The notes: generated from the letters alone by a model not told the origin. A DNA stretch of 64,000 nucleotides from Pseudomonas putida (GCF_001941965.1 NZ_MKZO01000025.1:1-64000); one strand, 5' to 3'. Positions 50,437 to 59,921 are shown, numbered from the stretch's first letter. Made by a program: numbers and translations.

Positions 50437-51794
50437 TGTCCAAAGCTAAACGAAACGGCGGCCTGCGCTTCCAGCCGGCCGGCGGCAGCCGTGCGCCCCA
50501 GGTGCCGACGGGCAAGAAGCAGCGCCTGAGCATCGAGCGCCTGGCCGGTGACGGTCGTGGCATCGCCTTCCTCGAAGGCCGCACCTGGTTCGTCAGTGGC
50601 GCGCTGGGTGGCGAAGAGGTCGAGGCGCGGGTGCTCAATGCCCATGGCAAGGTGGTCGAGGCGCGCCTGGAGCGGGTTTTCACGGCCAGCGAGCAGCGCC
50701 GCGAGGCGCCCTGCAAGCACTTCGACCGCTGCGGTGGCTGCAACCTGCAACACCTGCCCCACGCCGACCAACTCGAACTCAAGCAGCGCCTGCTCGCCGA
50801 ACAGTTGCAGCGGGTGGCCGGCGTTGCTCCCGAGCAGTGGGCCGCGCCCTTGAGCGGTCCGGAATTCGGTTATCGCCGCCGCGCCCGCATCGCGGTGCGC
50901 TGGGACCAGAAGGCGAAGAAGCTGGACGTCGGTTTCCGCGCCGAAGCCAGCCAGGACATCATCGCCATCGACGACTGCCCGGTGCTGGTACAGCCCTTGC
51001 AATCGGTGATGCGCCATCTGCCGTTGCTGTTGCAAAGCCTGGGCAAGCCCCAGGTGGTCGGGCACGTCGAGCTGTTCAGCGGCACCGCCCTGGCCATGCT
51101 GGTGCGTCACACCGCGCCACTGGGCGAGGCAGACCTGGGCAAGCTGAACGCCTTCTGCGCCGAAGCCGGCGTGCAGCTCTGGCTGCAAGGTGAAGGCGAG
51201 CCTGAAGCGGTGGAACCGGATCAGTTCCTCGGGTTCGAACTGGAGCCCTGGAAACTGACCCTGGCCTACCGCCCGGGCGACTTCGTCCAGGTCAACGCCG
51301 GGGTCAATACGGCGATGATCGAACAGGCCCTCGACTGGCTCGCCCCGCAGAATGACGAGCGCGTGCTCGACCTGTTCTGCGGCCTGGGCAATTTCGCCCT
51401 GCCGCTGGCGCAGAAAGCCGCCGAGGTAGTGGCGGTGGAAGGGGTGCAGGTGATGGTCGATCGGGCCGCCGCCAATGCCCTTGGCAATAATTTGAATAAT
51501 GTTCGCTTTTTTCAGGCGGATTTATCCCAACCTCTGGCCGTTGCCGAGTGGGCGGCTGAAGGCTTTTCTGCGGTACTCTTGGACCCACCGCGCGACGGTG
51601 CCTACGAGGTCGTCAGAAAAATCGCAGCACTGGGTGCCAAGCGTCTGGTCTATGTGTCGTGCAATCCGGCGACCCTGGCCCGCGATACGCTTGAATTGAT
51701 CAAGCAGGGTTACCGGTTAAAAAGGGCCGGGATCCTCGACATGTTCCCGCAGACAGCACATGTCGAGGCCATGGCGTTATTCGAGGTGGGTTAG
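50436..51794 (+). CDS. rlmD: 23S rRNA (uracil-1939-C5)-methyltransferase RlmD
   Basis: A 452-residue RumA/RlmD enzyme. The N-terminal TRAM domain is at ~28-90 ([24 protein letters not shown]). Four cysteines ([16 protein letters not shown] and DDCPVL) hold an Fe-S cluster. The SAM motif is [16 protein letters not shown]. Motif VI is [11 protein letters not shown], and the catalytic nucleophile is in [13 protein letters not shown]. The C-terminus is [13 protein letters not shown]. It overlaps cysM by one base. It methylates U1939 of 23S rRNA. Confidence 0.95.
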   Translation: MSKAKRNGGLRFQPAGGSRAPQVPTGKKQRLSIERLAGDGRGIAFLEGRTWFVSGALGGEEVEARVLNAHGKVVEARLERVFTASEQRREAPCKHFDRCGGCNLQHLPHADQLELKQRLLAEQLQRVAGVAPEQWAAPLSGPEFGYRRRARIAVRWDQKAKKLDVGFRAEASQDIIAIDDCPVLVQPLQSVMRHLPLLLQSLGKPQVVGHVELFSGTALAMLVRHTAPLGEADLGKLNAFCAEAGVQLWLQGEGEPEAVEPDQFLGFELEPWKLTLAYRPGDFVQVNAGVNTAMIEQALDWLAPQNDERVLDLFCGLGNFALPLAQKAAEVVAVEGVQVMVDRAAANALGNNLNNVRFFQADLSQPLAVAEWAAEGFSAVLLDPPRDGAYEVVRKIAALGAKRLVYVSCNPATLARDTLELIKQGYRLKRAGILDMFPQTAHVEAMALFEVG

Positions 51795-51893
51795 CACCGC
51801 TAATCGCCCGGTGTCGTGCCTTCATCGTTCATAGGCACGGCACCCGAGTTATCAGGCGCATCGAGCATGCGCTGCAGGAAAAGGTAAACAAAG

Positions 51894-54134
51894 ATGGTAC
51901 AGGTGAGAGTGCACCAGCCGGTCAACACCGACGGCAGTATCAATCTCGAAGCATGGCTGGATCACGTATGCAGCGTCGATGCAGCGCTGGACCGTGAAGC
52001 CCTGAAGATTGCCTGCGAGTACGCCCAGGAAATCGAGAAGAAGGGCAACCAGGCCAAACACTCCTGGGCCGACGGTACGTCGAGTTTCCAGGCCGGCCTG
52101 GAAATCGCCGAGATCCTCGCGGACCTCAAGCTCGACCAGGATTCGCTGGTCGCCGCGATCATTTACCGCGCCGTGCGCGAGGGCAAGGCGACCCTCTCCG
52201 AAGTCGCCCAGCGCTTCGGCGCGGTGGTCTCCAAGCTGATCGACGGCGTGCTGCGCATGGCCGCCATCAGCGACAGCCTCAACCCGCGCCATTCCCTGGT
52301 GCTGGGCTCCCAGGCCCAGGTCGAGAACCTGCGCAAGATGCTCGTGGCCATGGTCGACGACGTGCGCGTGGCCCTGATCAAGCTGGCCGAGCGCACCTGC
52401 GCGATCCGCGCGGTGAAGGGCGCCGACGACGAGAAGCGCCACCGCGTCGCCCGCGAGGTCTTCGACATCTATGCGCCGCTGGCGCATCGCCTGGGTATCG
52501 GCCATATCAAGTGGGAGCTGGAGGACCTGTCCTTCCGCTACCTGGAGCCGGACCAGTACAAGCAGATCGCCAAGTTGCTGCATGAGCGCCGCCTCGACCG
52601 CGAGCGCTTCATCAACGACGTCATGGCCCAGTTGCAGAACGAACTGCTGGCCACCGGGGTCAAGGCCGATATCAGCGGCCGGGCGAAACACATCTATTCG
52701 ATCTGGCGCAAGATGCAGCGCAAGGGCCTGGAATTCAGCCAGATCTACGACGTGCGTGCGGTGCGCGTGCTGGTCCCGGAAATGCGCGACTGCTATACCG
52801 CGCTGGGCATCGTCCACACCCTGTGGCGGCACATTCCCAAGGAGTTCGACGACTACATCGCCAACCCCAAGGAAAACGGCTACCGCTCGCTGCACACCGC
52901 GGTGATCGGCCCCGAGGGCAAGGTGCTGGAAGTGCAGATCCGCACCCACGCCATGCACGAGGAAGCCGAGCTGGGCGTCTGCGCCCACTGGCGCTACAAG
53001 GGCACCGACGTCAAGTCCGGGTCCAACCACTACGAAGAGAAGATCTCGTGGCTGCGCCAGGTTCTGGAGTGGCATGAGGAACTGGGCGACATCGGCGGCC
53101 TGGCCGAACAGTTGCGGGTCGATATCGAGCCGGACCGGGTCTACGTCTTCACCCCCGACGGCCACGCCATCGACCTGCCCAAGGGCGCCACGCCGCTGGA
53201 CTTCGCCTACCGGGTGCACACCGAGATCGGCCACAACTGCCGGGGCGCCAAGATCAACGGGCGCATCGTGCCGCTCAACTACAGCCTGCAGACCGGCGAG
53301 CAGGTGGAGATCATCACCAGCAAGCACGGCAACCCGAGCCGCGACTGGCTGAACTCCAACCTCGGCTACGTCACCACCTCACGGGCGCGGGCGAAGATCG
53401 TCCACTGGTTCAAGCTGCAGGCCCGCGACCAGAACGTCGCCGCCGGCAAGACCCTGCTGGAGCGCGAGCTCAACCGCCTCGGCCTGCCCCAGGTGGACTT
53501 CGAGCGCCTGGCGGAAAAGGCCAACCTGCGCGCCGCCGAGGACATGTTCGCCTCCCTCGGTGCCGGCGACCTGCGCCTGGCGCACCTGGTCAACGCCGCC
53601 CAGCAACTGGTGGAGCCGGAGCGGATCGAGGAAATCGACCTCATCACCCGCAAGGCCACCGGCTACAAGCCGGGCAAGCGCGGCGACATCCAGATCCAGG
53701 GCGTCGGCAACCTGCTGACCCAGATGGCCGGTTGCTGCCAGCCGCTGCCGGGGGATGCCATCGTCGGCTACATCACCCAGGGCCGCGGCGTGACCATCCA
53801 CCGCCAGGACTGCGCCTCGGTGCTGCAACTGGCCGGGCGCGAGCCGGAGCGGATCATCCAGGTCAGCTGGGGCCCGGTGCCGGTGCAGACCTATCCGGTG
53901 GATATCGTGGTCCGTGCCTACGACCGTCCGGGCTTGCTGCGTGACGTCTCCCAGGTCCTGCTCAACGAGCGGATCAACGTGCTGGCGGTGAACACCCGCT
54001 CGAACAAGGAAGACAACACCGCGCTGATGTCGCTGACCATCGAGATCCCCGGCCTGGACGCCCTTGGCCGTCTGCTCGGGCGTATCTCGCAGTTGCCGAA
54101 CATCATCGAGACCCGGCGCAACCGCACCCCTTGA
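51894..54134 (+). CDS. relA: (p)ppGpp synthetase RelA
   Basis: A 746-residue stringent-response enzyme. The N-terminal pseudo-hydrolase domain at ~40-200 lacks the HD pair (AAIIYRAVREG in its place), so it cannot hydrolyse ppGpp. The synthetase domain at ~230-360 has YDVRAVRVLV and KEFDDYIANPKENGYRSLHT, the acidic EFDD motif being RelA- rather than SpoT-type. TGS is at ~405-470 (DRVYVFTPDGHAIDLPKGATPLDF). The zinc-finger segment has MAGCCQPLPGDAIVGY. ACT is at ~670-746. It makes (p)ppGpp on ribosomes with uncharged tRNA. A 99-bp gap separates it from rlmD. Confidence 0.97.
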   Translation: MVQVRVHQPVNTDGSINLEAWLDHVCSVDAALDREALKIACEYAQEIEKKGNQAKHSWADGTSSFQAGLEIAEILADLKLDQDSLVAAIIYRAVREGKATLSEVAQRFGAVVSKLIDGVLRMAAISDSLNPRHSLVLGSQAQVENLRKMLVAMVDDVRVALIKLAERTCAIRAVKGADDEKRHRVAREVFDIYAPLAHRLGIGHIKWELEDLSFRYLEPDQYKQIAKLLHERRLDRERFINDVMAQLQNELLATGVKADISGRAKHIYSIWRKMQRKGLEFSQIYDVRAVRVLVPEMRDCYTALGIVHTLWRHIPKEFDDYIANPKENGYRSLHTAVIGPEGKVLEVQIRTHAMHEEAELGVCAHWRYKGTDVKSGSNHYEEKISWLRQVLEWHEELGDIGGLAEQLRVDIEPDRVYVFTPDGHAIDLPKGATPLDFAYRVHTEIGHNCRGAKINGRIVPLNYSLQTGEQVEIITSKHGNPSRDWLNSNLGYVTTSRARAKIVHWFKLQARDQNVAAGKTLLERELNRLGLPQVDFERLAEKANLRAAEDMFASLGAGDLRLAHLVNAAQQLVEPERIEEIDLITRKATGYKPGKRGDIQIQGVGNLLTQMAGCCQPLPGDAIVGYITQGRGVTIHRQDCASVLQLAGREPERIIQVSWGPVPVQTYPVDIVVRAYDRPGLLRDVSQVLLNERINVLAVNTRSNKEDNTALMSLTIEIPGLDALGRLLGRISQLPNIIETRRNRTP

Positions 54135-54184
54135 CCGAGCAGGCCCGCCAGCACGGCGGGCCTTGCCTGTTGCGAGAGACCACG

Positions 54185-55015
54185 ATGTACACCCTGGAAG
54201 ACCTGCTGCACCTGATGGCCCGTTTGCGCGACCCGCAATACGGCTGCCCGTGGGACCTGAAACAGACCTACGCGAGCATCGTTCCGCATACCCTCGAGGA
54301 AGCCTACGAGGTGGCCGACGCCATCGAGCGCGGCGACGTCGAGCACCTCCAGGGCGAGCTGGGCGACCTGCTGTTCCAGGTGGTCTATTACAGCCAGCTG
54401 GCGCTGGAAGAGGGCCGCTTCGAATTCGCCGGGGTGATCGACAGCATCACCCGCAAGCTGATCCGTCGTCATCCCCACGTATTCCCCACCGGCGAGCTGT
54501 ACGCGCCGCTGGACGCTCCGCGTCTGGACGAAGACCAGGTCAAGCAGCGCTGGGAAGAGATCAAGGCCGAGGAGCGTGCCGAGAAAGGCGTCCCCGAGCA
54601 GCTTTCGTTGCTCGACGACGTCCCGGCGGCGCTGCCGGCCCTGTCTCGCGCGGCCAAGCTGCAAAAGCGCACGGCCCAGGTCGGTTTCGACTGGCCGGGC
54701 CCGCTGCCGGTGCTGGACAAGGTCCGCGAAGAGCTGGACGAAGTGCTGGAGGCCATGGCCGACAACGACGCCGCGGCCCTGGCCGATGAGGTGGGCGACC
54801 TGTTGTTTGCCACGGTCAACCTGGCCCGGCACCTGAAGATCGACCCGGAGAACGCCCTGCGTGGCGCCAACGCCAAGTTCGAACGCCGCTTCCGTTTTAT
54901 CGAGCAGGCATTGCGCGACATGGGGCGTCCGATTGAAGATTGCACCCTCGAAGACTTGGACGCACTCTGGGGCGAAGCCAAGCGTCAGGAAAAGAACCTG
55001 CCCAGCTGCGGCTGA
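54185..55015 (+). CDS. mazG: Nucleoside triphosphate pyrophosphohydrolase MazG
   Basis: A 276-residue two-domain MazG. The first is at ~5-120 (YTLEDLLHLMARLRDPQYGCPWDLKQTYASI, EEAYEVADAIERGD, ELGDLLFQVVYYSQL, the EExxE-x12-ExxD pattern). The second is at ~150-260 (VREELDEVLEAM, DEVGDLLFATVNLARHL). Both carry the acidic sets. MazG cleaves NTPs and lowers ppGpp-linked stress effects, so linkage with relA is meaningful. The ATG at 54185 is chosen. It lies 50 bp after relA, as in P. aeruginosa and E. coli. Confidence 0.95.
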   Translation: MYTLEDLLHLMARLRDPQYGCPWDLKQTYASIVPHTLEEAYEVADAIERGDVEHLQGELGDLLFQVVYYSQLALEEGRFEFAGVIDSITRKLIRRHPHVFPTGELYAPLDAPRLDEDQVKQRWEEIKAEERAEKGVPEQLSLLDDVPAALPALSRAAKLQKRTAQVGFDWPGPLPVLDKVREELDEVLEAMADNDAAALADEVGDLLFATVNLARHLKIDPENALRGANAKFERRFRFIEQALRDMGRPIEDCTLEDLDALWGEAKRQEKNLPSCG

Positions 55016-55042
55016 GCGCGATGCATTAAGTGAGTGAACACG

Positions 55043-55582
55043 ATGAGCCTTTCCCTTCGCGACCAATTGCTCAAAGCCGGCCTGGTCAACCAGAAGCAGG
55101 TCAAGCAGGTCAACAAAGACCAGAAGAAACAGAAACGCCTGGAGCAAAAAGGCCAGGTCGAAGTCGACGACAGCCAGCAGCGCCTGGCCAAGGAAGCGAT
55201 GGCCGAGAAGGCCGCGCGCGACCAGGAACTCAACCGCCAGCAGCAGGAAAAGGCCGAGCAGAAGGCCCGTGCCGCGCAGATCAAGCAACTGATCGAAGTT
55301 TCGCGCCTGCCCAAGCTGACCACCGAGGACTACTACAACTTCGTCGATGACAAGAAGGTCAAGCGCATCCCGGTCAACGCCCTGGTGCGCAGCAAGCTGA
55401 GCAGCGGCTCGCTGGCCATCGTCGCCCATGGCGGCGGCTACGAGATCATCCCGCGGGAAGCGGCGGTGAAGATCCAGGAGCGCGATCCGCAGCGCATCCT
55501 CTTGCTCAACACCCAGGTGGAAGAGCCGGATGCCGACGATCCGTACGCGGCCTACGTGATCCCGGATGACCTGATGTGGTGA
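55043..55582 (+). CDS. DUF2058 (YaiL-like) protein
   Basis: A 179-residue DUF2058 protein. The N-terminal half is very basic and coiled-coil-like (LLKAGLVNQKQVKQVNKDQK, KAARDQELNRQQQEKAEQKA), and the C-terminal half is folded (YYNFVDDKKVKRIPVNALVRSKLSSGSLAIVAHGGGYEIIPREAAVKIQ). Family members are called nucleoprotein/polynucleotide-associated, but their role is not known. The ATG at 55043 is chosen; a GTG nine bases earlier is possible. It follows mazG by 27 bp and ends at a strong terminator. Confidence 0.88.
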   Translation: MSLSLRDQLLKAGLVNQKQVKQVNKDQKKQKRLEQKGQVEVDDSQQRLAKEAMAEKAARDQELNRQQQEKAEQKARAAQIKQLIEVSRLPKLTTEDYYNFVDDKKVKRIPVNALVRSKLSSGSLAIVAHGGGYEIIPREAAVKIQERDPQRILLLNTQVEEPDADDPYAAYVIPDDLMW

Positions 55583-55596
55583 TCTGACTCCGCAGA

Positions 55597-55635
55597 AACG
55601 ACAAACCCCGCCTTGGCGGGGTTTGTCGTTTCTGC
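55597..55635. terminator. Strong bidirectional terminator
   Basis: GAAACGACAAACCCCGCC, loop TT, GGCGGGGTTTGTCGTTTC is an 18-bp stem, with A/T tracts within. It separates the relA-mazG-DUF2058 run from the minus-strand gene that follows. Confidence 0.95.
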
Positions 55636-55649
55636 GGGGGAGGGCGGTG

Positions 55650-55832
55650 TCAGGACGGGTTGCGGCGGGTTTCCCAGACTTCCAGTTCCATGCGGTAGCG
55701 GTGGGCTTCGTGTTCAGTGTGGAACATGCCGACCAACTGGCCCTGCTGGTGCACATCCCAGATGCGCACGCCGGCGGCGACACCTTCATGGGACAGTTTC
55801 GATTCGTCGCGCTCAGTTACTTTGACAGTCAT
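55650..55832 (-). CDS. Small conserved hypothetical protein (60 aa)
   Basis: A 60-residue protein (MTVKVTERDESKLSHEG...) of a type conserved in pseudomonads. It is predicted to be soluble and mixed alpha/beta, with a charged N-terminal stretch and an amphipathic C-terminal helix (TEHEAHRYRMELEVWETRRN). The ATG at 55832 has a GGAG seven bases before it; the upstream TTG adds two residues. It has its own promoter (TTTACT-18-TATAAA, 55881-55910) and a palindrome just beyond it, so it appears regulated. The function is unknown. Confidence 0.8.
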   Translation of the reverse strand: MTVKVTERDESKLSHEGVAAGVRIWDVHQQGQLVGMFHTEHEAHRYRMELEVWETRRNPS

Positions 55833-55880
55833 GTGCAAACTCCAAATCCGGTTAACTGCGGCACTCTGTCGCAGGACTCT

Positions 55881-55910
55881 TTTATAGAATTTGTTAGCTG
55901 GCTAAGTAAA
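55881..55910 (-). promoter_or_regulatory. Promoter of the 60-aa gene
   Basis: On the minus strand TTTACT (55905-55910) and TATAAA (55881-55886) are separated by 18 bases in an AT-rich stretch. The -10 is near consensus. Confidence 0.65.
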
Positions 55911-55920
55911 TTAAAAGCGC

Positions 55921-55938
55921 CATGAAAGATCTTTCATG
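55921..55938. promoter_or_regulatory. 18-bp perfect palindrome, operator candidate
   Basis: CATGAAAGATCTTTCATG is a perfect palindrome, 10 bases beyond the -35 of the 60-aa gene. The place fits an activator or repressor site. No known consensus is matched. Confidence 0.6.
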
Positions 55939-55950
55939 GTTGTCTGCACC

Positions 55951-56038
55951 GGCCTCATCGCTGGCAAGCCAGCTCCCACAGGGAATTGCATGCACCGCGG
56001 AACCTGTGGGAGCTGGCTTGCCAGCGATGAGGCCCTCA
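55951..56038. repeat. REP pair facing outward
   Basis: GGCCTCATCGCTGGCAAGCC and CCTGTGGGAGCTGGCTTGCC flank CAGGGAATTGCATGCACCGCGG. It lies between the 60-aa gene's control region and the DUF3108 terminator. Confidence 0.93.
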
Positions 56039-56045
56039 CAGACAA

Positions 56046-56074
56046 AAGAAAACCCCGCACAAGGCGGGGTTTCC
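56046..56074 (-). terminator. Terminator of the purM-purN-DUF3108 operon
   Basis: AAAACCCCGC, loop ACAA, GGCGGGGTTT lies 24 bases after the DUF3108 stop; on the minus strand it is followed by TTCTTTTGTC. Confidence 0.9.
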
Positions 56075-56097
56075 GGATACAACGAACAACCAGCCAG

Positions 56098-56808
56098 TCA
56101 GTTACCCTTGACCGCCTTGCCATCCACCGTGCCGTCCTGCAGCACGATCACGTATTCCTTGCCATCGGTCTCGACCTGGCGCAGTTGCACCAGCAGGTAG
56201 TCCCAGTCCTTGGCGAACCACAGCTCGGTGATGCGCTTGCTCTGGCTTGGATCACGCACGCGCTCGACCTTGACCGCATCGACCTGGCCGGTACGGGTGC
56301 TGACCTTCTCGGTACCCAGCACGCGGAAGTCGTAGGTGTCGATCTCGTCGCCATCCACCACCTGGTAGCTCACGCTCTTCTTGCCCGCCGCCACGTCATG
56401 CTGCAGCGCCAGCTGGTAGGTCGACTTGTCCAGCACGCCACGGTTGAGCGGCAGCTTCACCGCGTCGCCACGGTCGGTACCGGTGATGACCTTCTGCGAC
56501 CAGTCGAAGTCCAGGTCGACTTTCTTCGCCTTGCCCAGGCCACCCCGTTCGAAGTGGTAGCTCTGCGGCAGCAGGGTGTCCTTGTCCAGCGACAGGGTGC
56601 TCTGCTCGGTCAGGCTGGCGATCATCATCGATGCCTTGAAGTTGAGGCTCCAGGTGCCGTTGGTGTTCTTTTCCAGGCTGCGTTCGGCAGTGCCGCTCAT
56701 GGGCAGTTGCTTCCAGTCGGCGGTGTAGCTGGCCGAGAACGGTTTCAGGTCGGCTGCCTGAAGCGGCAGCGCGAGCACGGCGAGGGCGAGAAGCAGGGCG
56801 CGACGCAT
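56098..56808 (-). CDS. DUF3108 periplasmic protein
   Basis: A 236-residue DUF3108 protein with a signal peptide (RALLLALAVLALPLQA, cleaved near 18-19). The DUF3108 beta-strand pattern is FSASYTADWKQLPMSGTAER...YHFERGGLGKAKKVDLDFDW, with a C-terminal VERVRDPSQSKRITELWFAKDWDYLLVQLRQVE. It lies 8 bp after purN and belongs to the purine operon in position, though no purine role is known for the family. Confidence 0.88.
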   Translation of the reverse strand: MRRALLLALAVLALPLQAADLKPFSASYTADWKQLPMSGTAERSLEKNTNGTWSLNFKASMMIASLTEQSTLSLDKDTLLPQSYHFERGGLGKAKKVDLDFDWSQKVITGTDRGDAVKLPLNRGVLDKSTYQLALQHDVAAGKKSVSYQVVDGDEIDTYDFRVLGTEKVSTRTGQVDAVKVERVRDPSQSKRITELWFAKDWDYLLVQLRQVETDGKEYVIVLQDGTVDGKAVKGN

Positions 56809-56816
56809 AAAATCTC

Positions 56817-57470
56817 CTAGGGTCGAATCAAGTGGCCGCTGGCCGCCAGTGGCTGGCCATCCAGTAGAGCACCGCTTGCACCGAGGCGCAAACGGCCTGC
56901 GGCAAACCAGCTCACGGCCAGCGGGTAGATCTGGTGTTCCTGGCTGTGAACCCTCTGCGCCAGGGTCTCTGGCGTGTCATCCGTAGCCACCGGAATGATT
57001 GCCTGTACGACCAGCGGCCCGCCATCGAGTTCCTCGGTGACAAAGTGCACGCTGCAGCCATGCTCGGCATCGCCGGCCTCCAGCGCCCGTTGGTGGGTGT
57101 GCAGGCCTTTGTACTTGGGCAGCAGGGACGGGTGGATATTCAGCAGGCGCCCGGCGTAGTGGCGGACGAAATCGCCGCTGAGGATACGCATGAAGCCGGC
57201 GAGCACCACCAGGTGCGGCGAGAAGGCATCGATCTGCTCGATCAGGGCGCGGTCGAAGGCTTCGCGGCCATCGAACCCCTTGTGGTCGAGCACGGCGGTA
57301 TCGATGCCGGCATTGCGCGCGCGCTCGAGGCCATAGGCATCGGCGCGGTTGGAAATCACGGCGCGGATCCGTACCGGGGAATCCCCGGCACGGGCGCTGT
57401 CGATCAGGGCTTGCAGGTTGCTGCCGGAACCCGACAGCAACACCACCACATCACACTTCGCTGCGGGCAT
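56817..57470 (-). CDS. purN: Phosphoribosylglycinamide formyltransferase 1
   Basis: A 217-residue GAR transformylase (third step of purine synthesis, uses 10-formyl-THF). The N-terminal phosphate-binding VLLSGSGSNLQALID and the catalytic region LLNIHPSLLPKYKGLHTHQRALEAGDAEHGCSVHFVTEELDGG (Asn, His and Asp) are complete. The ATG at 57470 overlaps the purM stop by one base. The order purM-purN is conserved across proteobacteria. Confidence 0.96.
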   Translation of the reverse strand: MPAAKCDVVVLLSGSGSNLQALIDSARAGDSPVRIRAVISNRADAYGLERARNAGIDTAVLDHKGFDGREAFDRALIEQIDAFSPHLVVLAGFMRILSGDFVRHYAGRLLNIHPSLLPKYKGLHTHQRALEAGDAEHGCSVHFVTEELDGGPLVVQAIIPVATDDTPETLAQRVHSQEHQIYPLAVSWFAAGRLRLGASGALLDGQPLAASGHLIRP

Positions 57471-58528
57471 CAGTGCGCCTTGACGTTCTTCAGCTCGACC
57501 TGGGCGGCGCCTTCGGCGGCGACGCCGATCTGGCCGATGACCCATGGCTGCTCACCGGCTTCACGCAGGGTGTTCAGGGCCACTTCGACCTGGTCCTGGG
57601 CAACGCAGATGACCATGCCGACGCCGCAGTTCAGGACGCGGTGCATTTCGTGCTCGTCGACGTTGCCTTGCTCCTGCAGCCAGTTGAACACCGCAGGACG
57701 CTCCCAGCTCGCCACGTCGACGATCGCCTGGGCGCCTTTTGGCAGGACGCGCGGGATGTTGTCCAGCAGGCCGCCGCCGGTGATGTGGGCCATGGCCTTG
57801 ACCGCGCCGGTGGCCTTGATCAGCTTGAGCAGCGGCTTGACGTAGATGCGGGTCGGGGCCATCAGCAGTTCGGTCAGCGGCTGGCCGTCCAGTTGCACCT
57901 GCTCGATGTCGGCGCCGGAGACTTCGATGATCTTGCGGATCAGCGAGTAGCCGTTGGAGTGCGGGCCGGAGGATGGCAGGGCGATCAGGGCGTCACCGGT
58001 GGCGACTTTCGAGCCGTCGATGATCTCGGCCTTCTCGACCACACCCACGCAGAAACCGGCCAGGTCGTAGTCTTCGCCTTCGTACATGCCTGGCATTTCT
58101 GCGGTTTCACCACCGACCAGCGAACAGCCGGCCAGTTCGCAGCCGGCGCCGATGCCGGTAACCACGGTGGCGGCCACGTCGACATTCAGCTTGCCGGTGG
58201 CGTAGTAGTCGAGGAAGAACAGCGGCTCGGCGCCGCAGACCACCAGGTCGTTGACGCACATGGCGACCAGGTCCTGGCCGATCGAGTCGTGCTTGTTCAG
58301 GTTCAGCGCCAGGCGCAGCTTGGTGCCAACGCCGTCGGTGCCGGAGACCAGGACCGGTTGCTTGTAGCCGGCCGGGATTTCACAGAGGGCGCCAAAGCCG
58401 CCCAGGCCGCCCATGACTTCCGGGCGCGCGGTGCGCTTGGCCACGCCTTTGATGCGTTCGACCAAGGCTTCGCCGGCGTCGATGTCTACACCGGCGTCCT
58501 TGTAGCTAAGGGAGGGTTGCTTGCTCAT
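57470..58528 (-). CDS. purM: Phosphoribosylformylglycinamidine cyclo-ligase
   Basis: A 352-residue AIR synthetase (fifth step of purine synthesis). It starts [28 protein letters not shown]. The ATP loop is [17 protein letters not shown]; other signatures are [36 protein letters not shown] and [13 protein letters not shown]. It is the first gene of purM-purN-DUF3108. A PurR-like palindrome was not found upstream. Confidence 0.97.
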   Translation of the reverse strand: MSKQPSLSYKDAGVDIDAGEALVERIKGVAKRTARPEVMGGLGGFGALCEIPAGYKQPVLVSGTDGVGTKLRLALNLNKHDSIGQDLVAMCVNDLVVCGAEPLFFLDYYATGKLNVDVAATVVTGIGAGCELAGCSLVGGETAEMPGMYEGEDYDLAGFCVGVVEKAEIIDGSKVATGDALIALPSSGPHSNGYSLIRKIIEVSGADIEQVQLDGQPLTELLMAPTRIYVKPLLKLIKATGAVKAMAHITGGGLLDNIPRVLPKGAQAIVDVASWERPAVFNWLQEQGNVDEHEMHRVLNCGVGMVICVAQDQVEVALNTLREAGEQPWVIGQIGVAAEGAAQVELKNVKAH

Positions 58529-58850
58529 GTGATCCAGGCCTTTAGGAGGGAGGGATTCGGGAAAATCGACCCTGACCTGCCAGGCTGCGGGGAAAACTGG
58601 ATCCGCCTGCCCGACCGTCAGTGGTCTGCGAAGGCGCGCGATTTTATCAGGGTTGCCCGGCAGCGGCCATCCTCAGGCCGACGGGCAGGGCCGGAATATC
58701 AGGAAAAAACATGAATCGCCGCGGGCGGCTGGTTGCCTTGTCACGGCCTGTATAAGGTATAGGAGGTGAAACAGTGCCCCTTGCGTGTATTTTGCGCTGC
58801 GGCGAGGGCGCTGGACTTCGCTTCTTTCTATATCTGGACAGGAATTCTTC
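58529..58850. other. 322-bp divergent region between purM and the DUF2066 gene
   Basis: This region holds promoters for both directions. On the plus strand TATAAG (58751-58756) could be a -10. It is followed by an AGGAGG at 58761 before a GTG at 58774 that opens a frame running out of phase into the DUF2066 gene; this is weak and listed as an observation. Nothing else was recognised. Confidence 0.7.
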
Positions 58851-59912
58851 ATGCCTTTGCGTTCATATCTGTTCGGTTGCTGCGTGGCCTTGTTCGCCGT
58901 GGCGGCCCAGGCCGAAAGCGTCTCCGGGCTGTACCAGGTGCGCGAGCCGGTCGGGCAGGGCGCCGACGCCCGCGCCCAGGCCACCCAGGCGGCGCTGGAC
59001 ACCCTGGTCCTGCGCCTGACCGGCGACCCCAAGGCGCCGCAGAACCCCGGGCTTGCCGAATTGCGCAAGGACCCGCAACAGATCATCAGCCAGTTCGGCA
59101 CCGAGGCCGGCCCGCCGGAGACCCTGCTGGTGGACTTCGACCCGGGCAGCACCGAGCGCGCCCTGCGCAAGGCCGGCCTGGCGCTGTGGGGCAGCAACCG
59201 CCCGGCGATTCTCGGCTGGTGGTTGAACGACAGCACCGAGGGCTCGAACCTGGTTGGCGACGGCCAGGGCAATGCCGAGGTGCTGCGCCGCGCCGCCCAG
59301 CATCGTGGCCTGCCGCTGCGCCTGCCGCTGGCGGATCTTGAAGAGCAACTGGTGGCGACGCCGAAGAACCTCGAAGGCACCGACCCTGCGCCGTTGCAGG
59401 CTGCGTCCGGGCGTTACGGCGCCGATGCCCTGCTGGCGGTGCATGCCAGCGAAGTCGATGGCAAGTGGAACGGCACCTGGCGCCTGTGGCTGGGCGAGCA
59501 GCGCGAGCAGGGCAAGGTGGAAGGTGCCGATCAGGCGGCCCTGGCCGATGCCGTGATGCTTGCGGTCAGCCAGCGCCTGGCGCCGCGTTTCGTGGTCAAG
59601 CCGGGCTCCAGCAGCGAGCAGCTGTTCCAGGTCCAGGGCATGAACCTGGAGCGCTATGCCGAACTGGGTCGGGTGCTGGAACCCTTCGGCGGTCGGGTCA
59701 CCCTGGTTCAGGGTGACGTGATGACCTGGAAGGCTACCGGCAGCAATGATCAACTGCGCGCCCAGCTGGGCCTGGCGAAACTGCAGGAACTGCCGCCAGA
59801 GCCTGCACCGGCGACGCCAGTGGCACCGGCACCTGCAACGCCGGCCGAAGCTGGAGCTGCAGCACCGGCGCCTGCGCCGGCGCCGTTCACCGGCCTGCGT
59901 TTTCGCTGGTAA
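58851..59912 (+). CDS. DUF2066 periplasmic protein
   Basis: A 353-residue DUF2066 protein with a signal peptide (YLFGCCVALFAVAAQA, cleaved near 22). The domain (residues ~25-300) begins VSGLYQVREPVGQGADARAQATQAALDTLVLRLTGDP and contains PAILGWWLNDSTEGSNLVGDGQGN. The last ~55 residues are a Pro/Ala-rich tail (PEPAPATPVAPAPATPAEAG). The ATG at 58851 has AGGAA six bases upstream. It starts the run DUF2066-perM-hda. The role is unknown. Confidence 0.88.
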   Translation: MPLRSYLFGCCVALFAVAAQAESVSGLYQVREPVGQGADARAQATQAALDTLVLRLTGDPKAPQNPGLAELRKDPQQIISQFGTEAGPPETLLVDFDPGSTERALRKAGLALWGSNRPAILGWWLNDSTEGSNLVGDGQGNAEVLRRAAQHRGLPLRLPLADLEEQLVATPKNLEGTDPAPLQAASGRYGADALLAVHASEVDGKWNGTWRLWLGEQREQGKVEGADQAALADAVMLAVSQRLAPRFVVKPGSSSEQLFQVQGMNLERYAELGRVLEPFGGRVTLVQGDVMTWKATGSNDQLRAQLGLAKLQELPPEPAPATPVAPAPATPAEAGAAAPAPAPAPFTGLRFRW

Positions 59913-59921
59913 GGAGCCATG

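Noticed and set aside
55613..55925. Plus-strand frames over the terminator and the 60-aa gene
   Set aside because: They begin inside the terminator stem and overlap the conserved minus-strand gene and its promoter.
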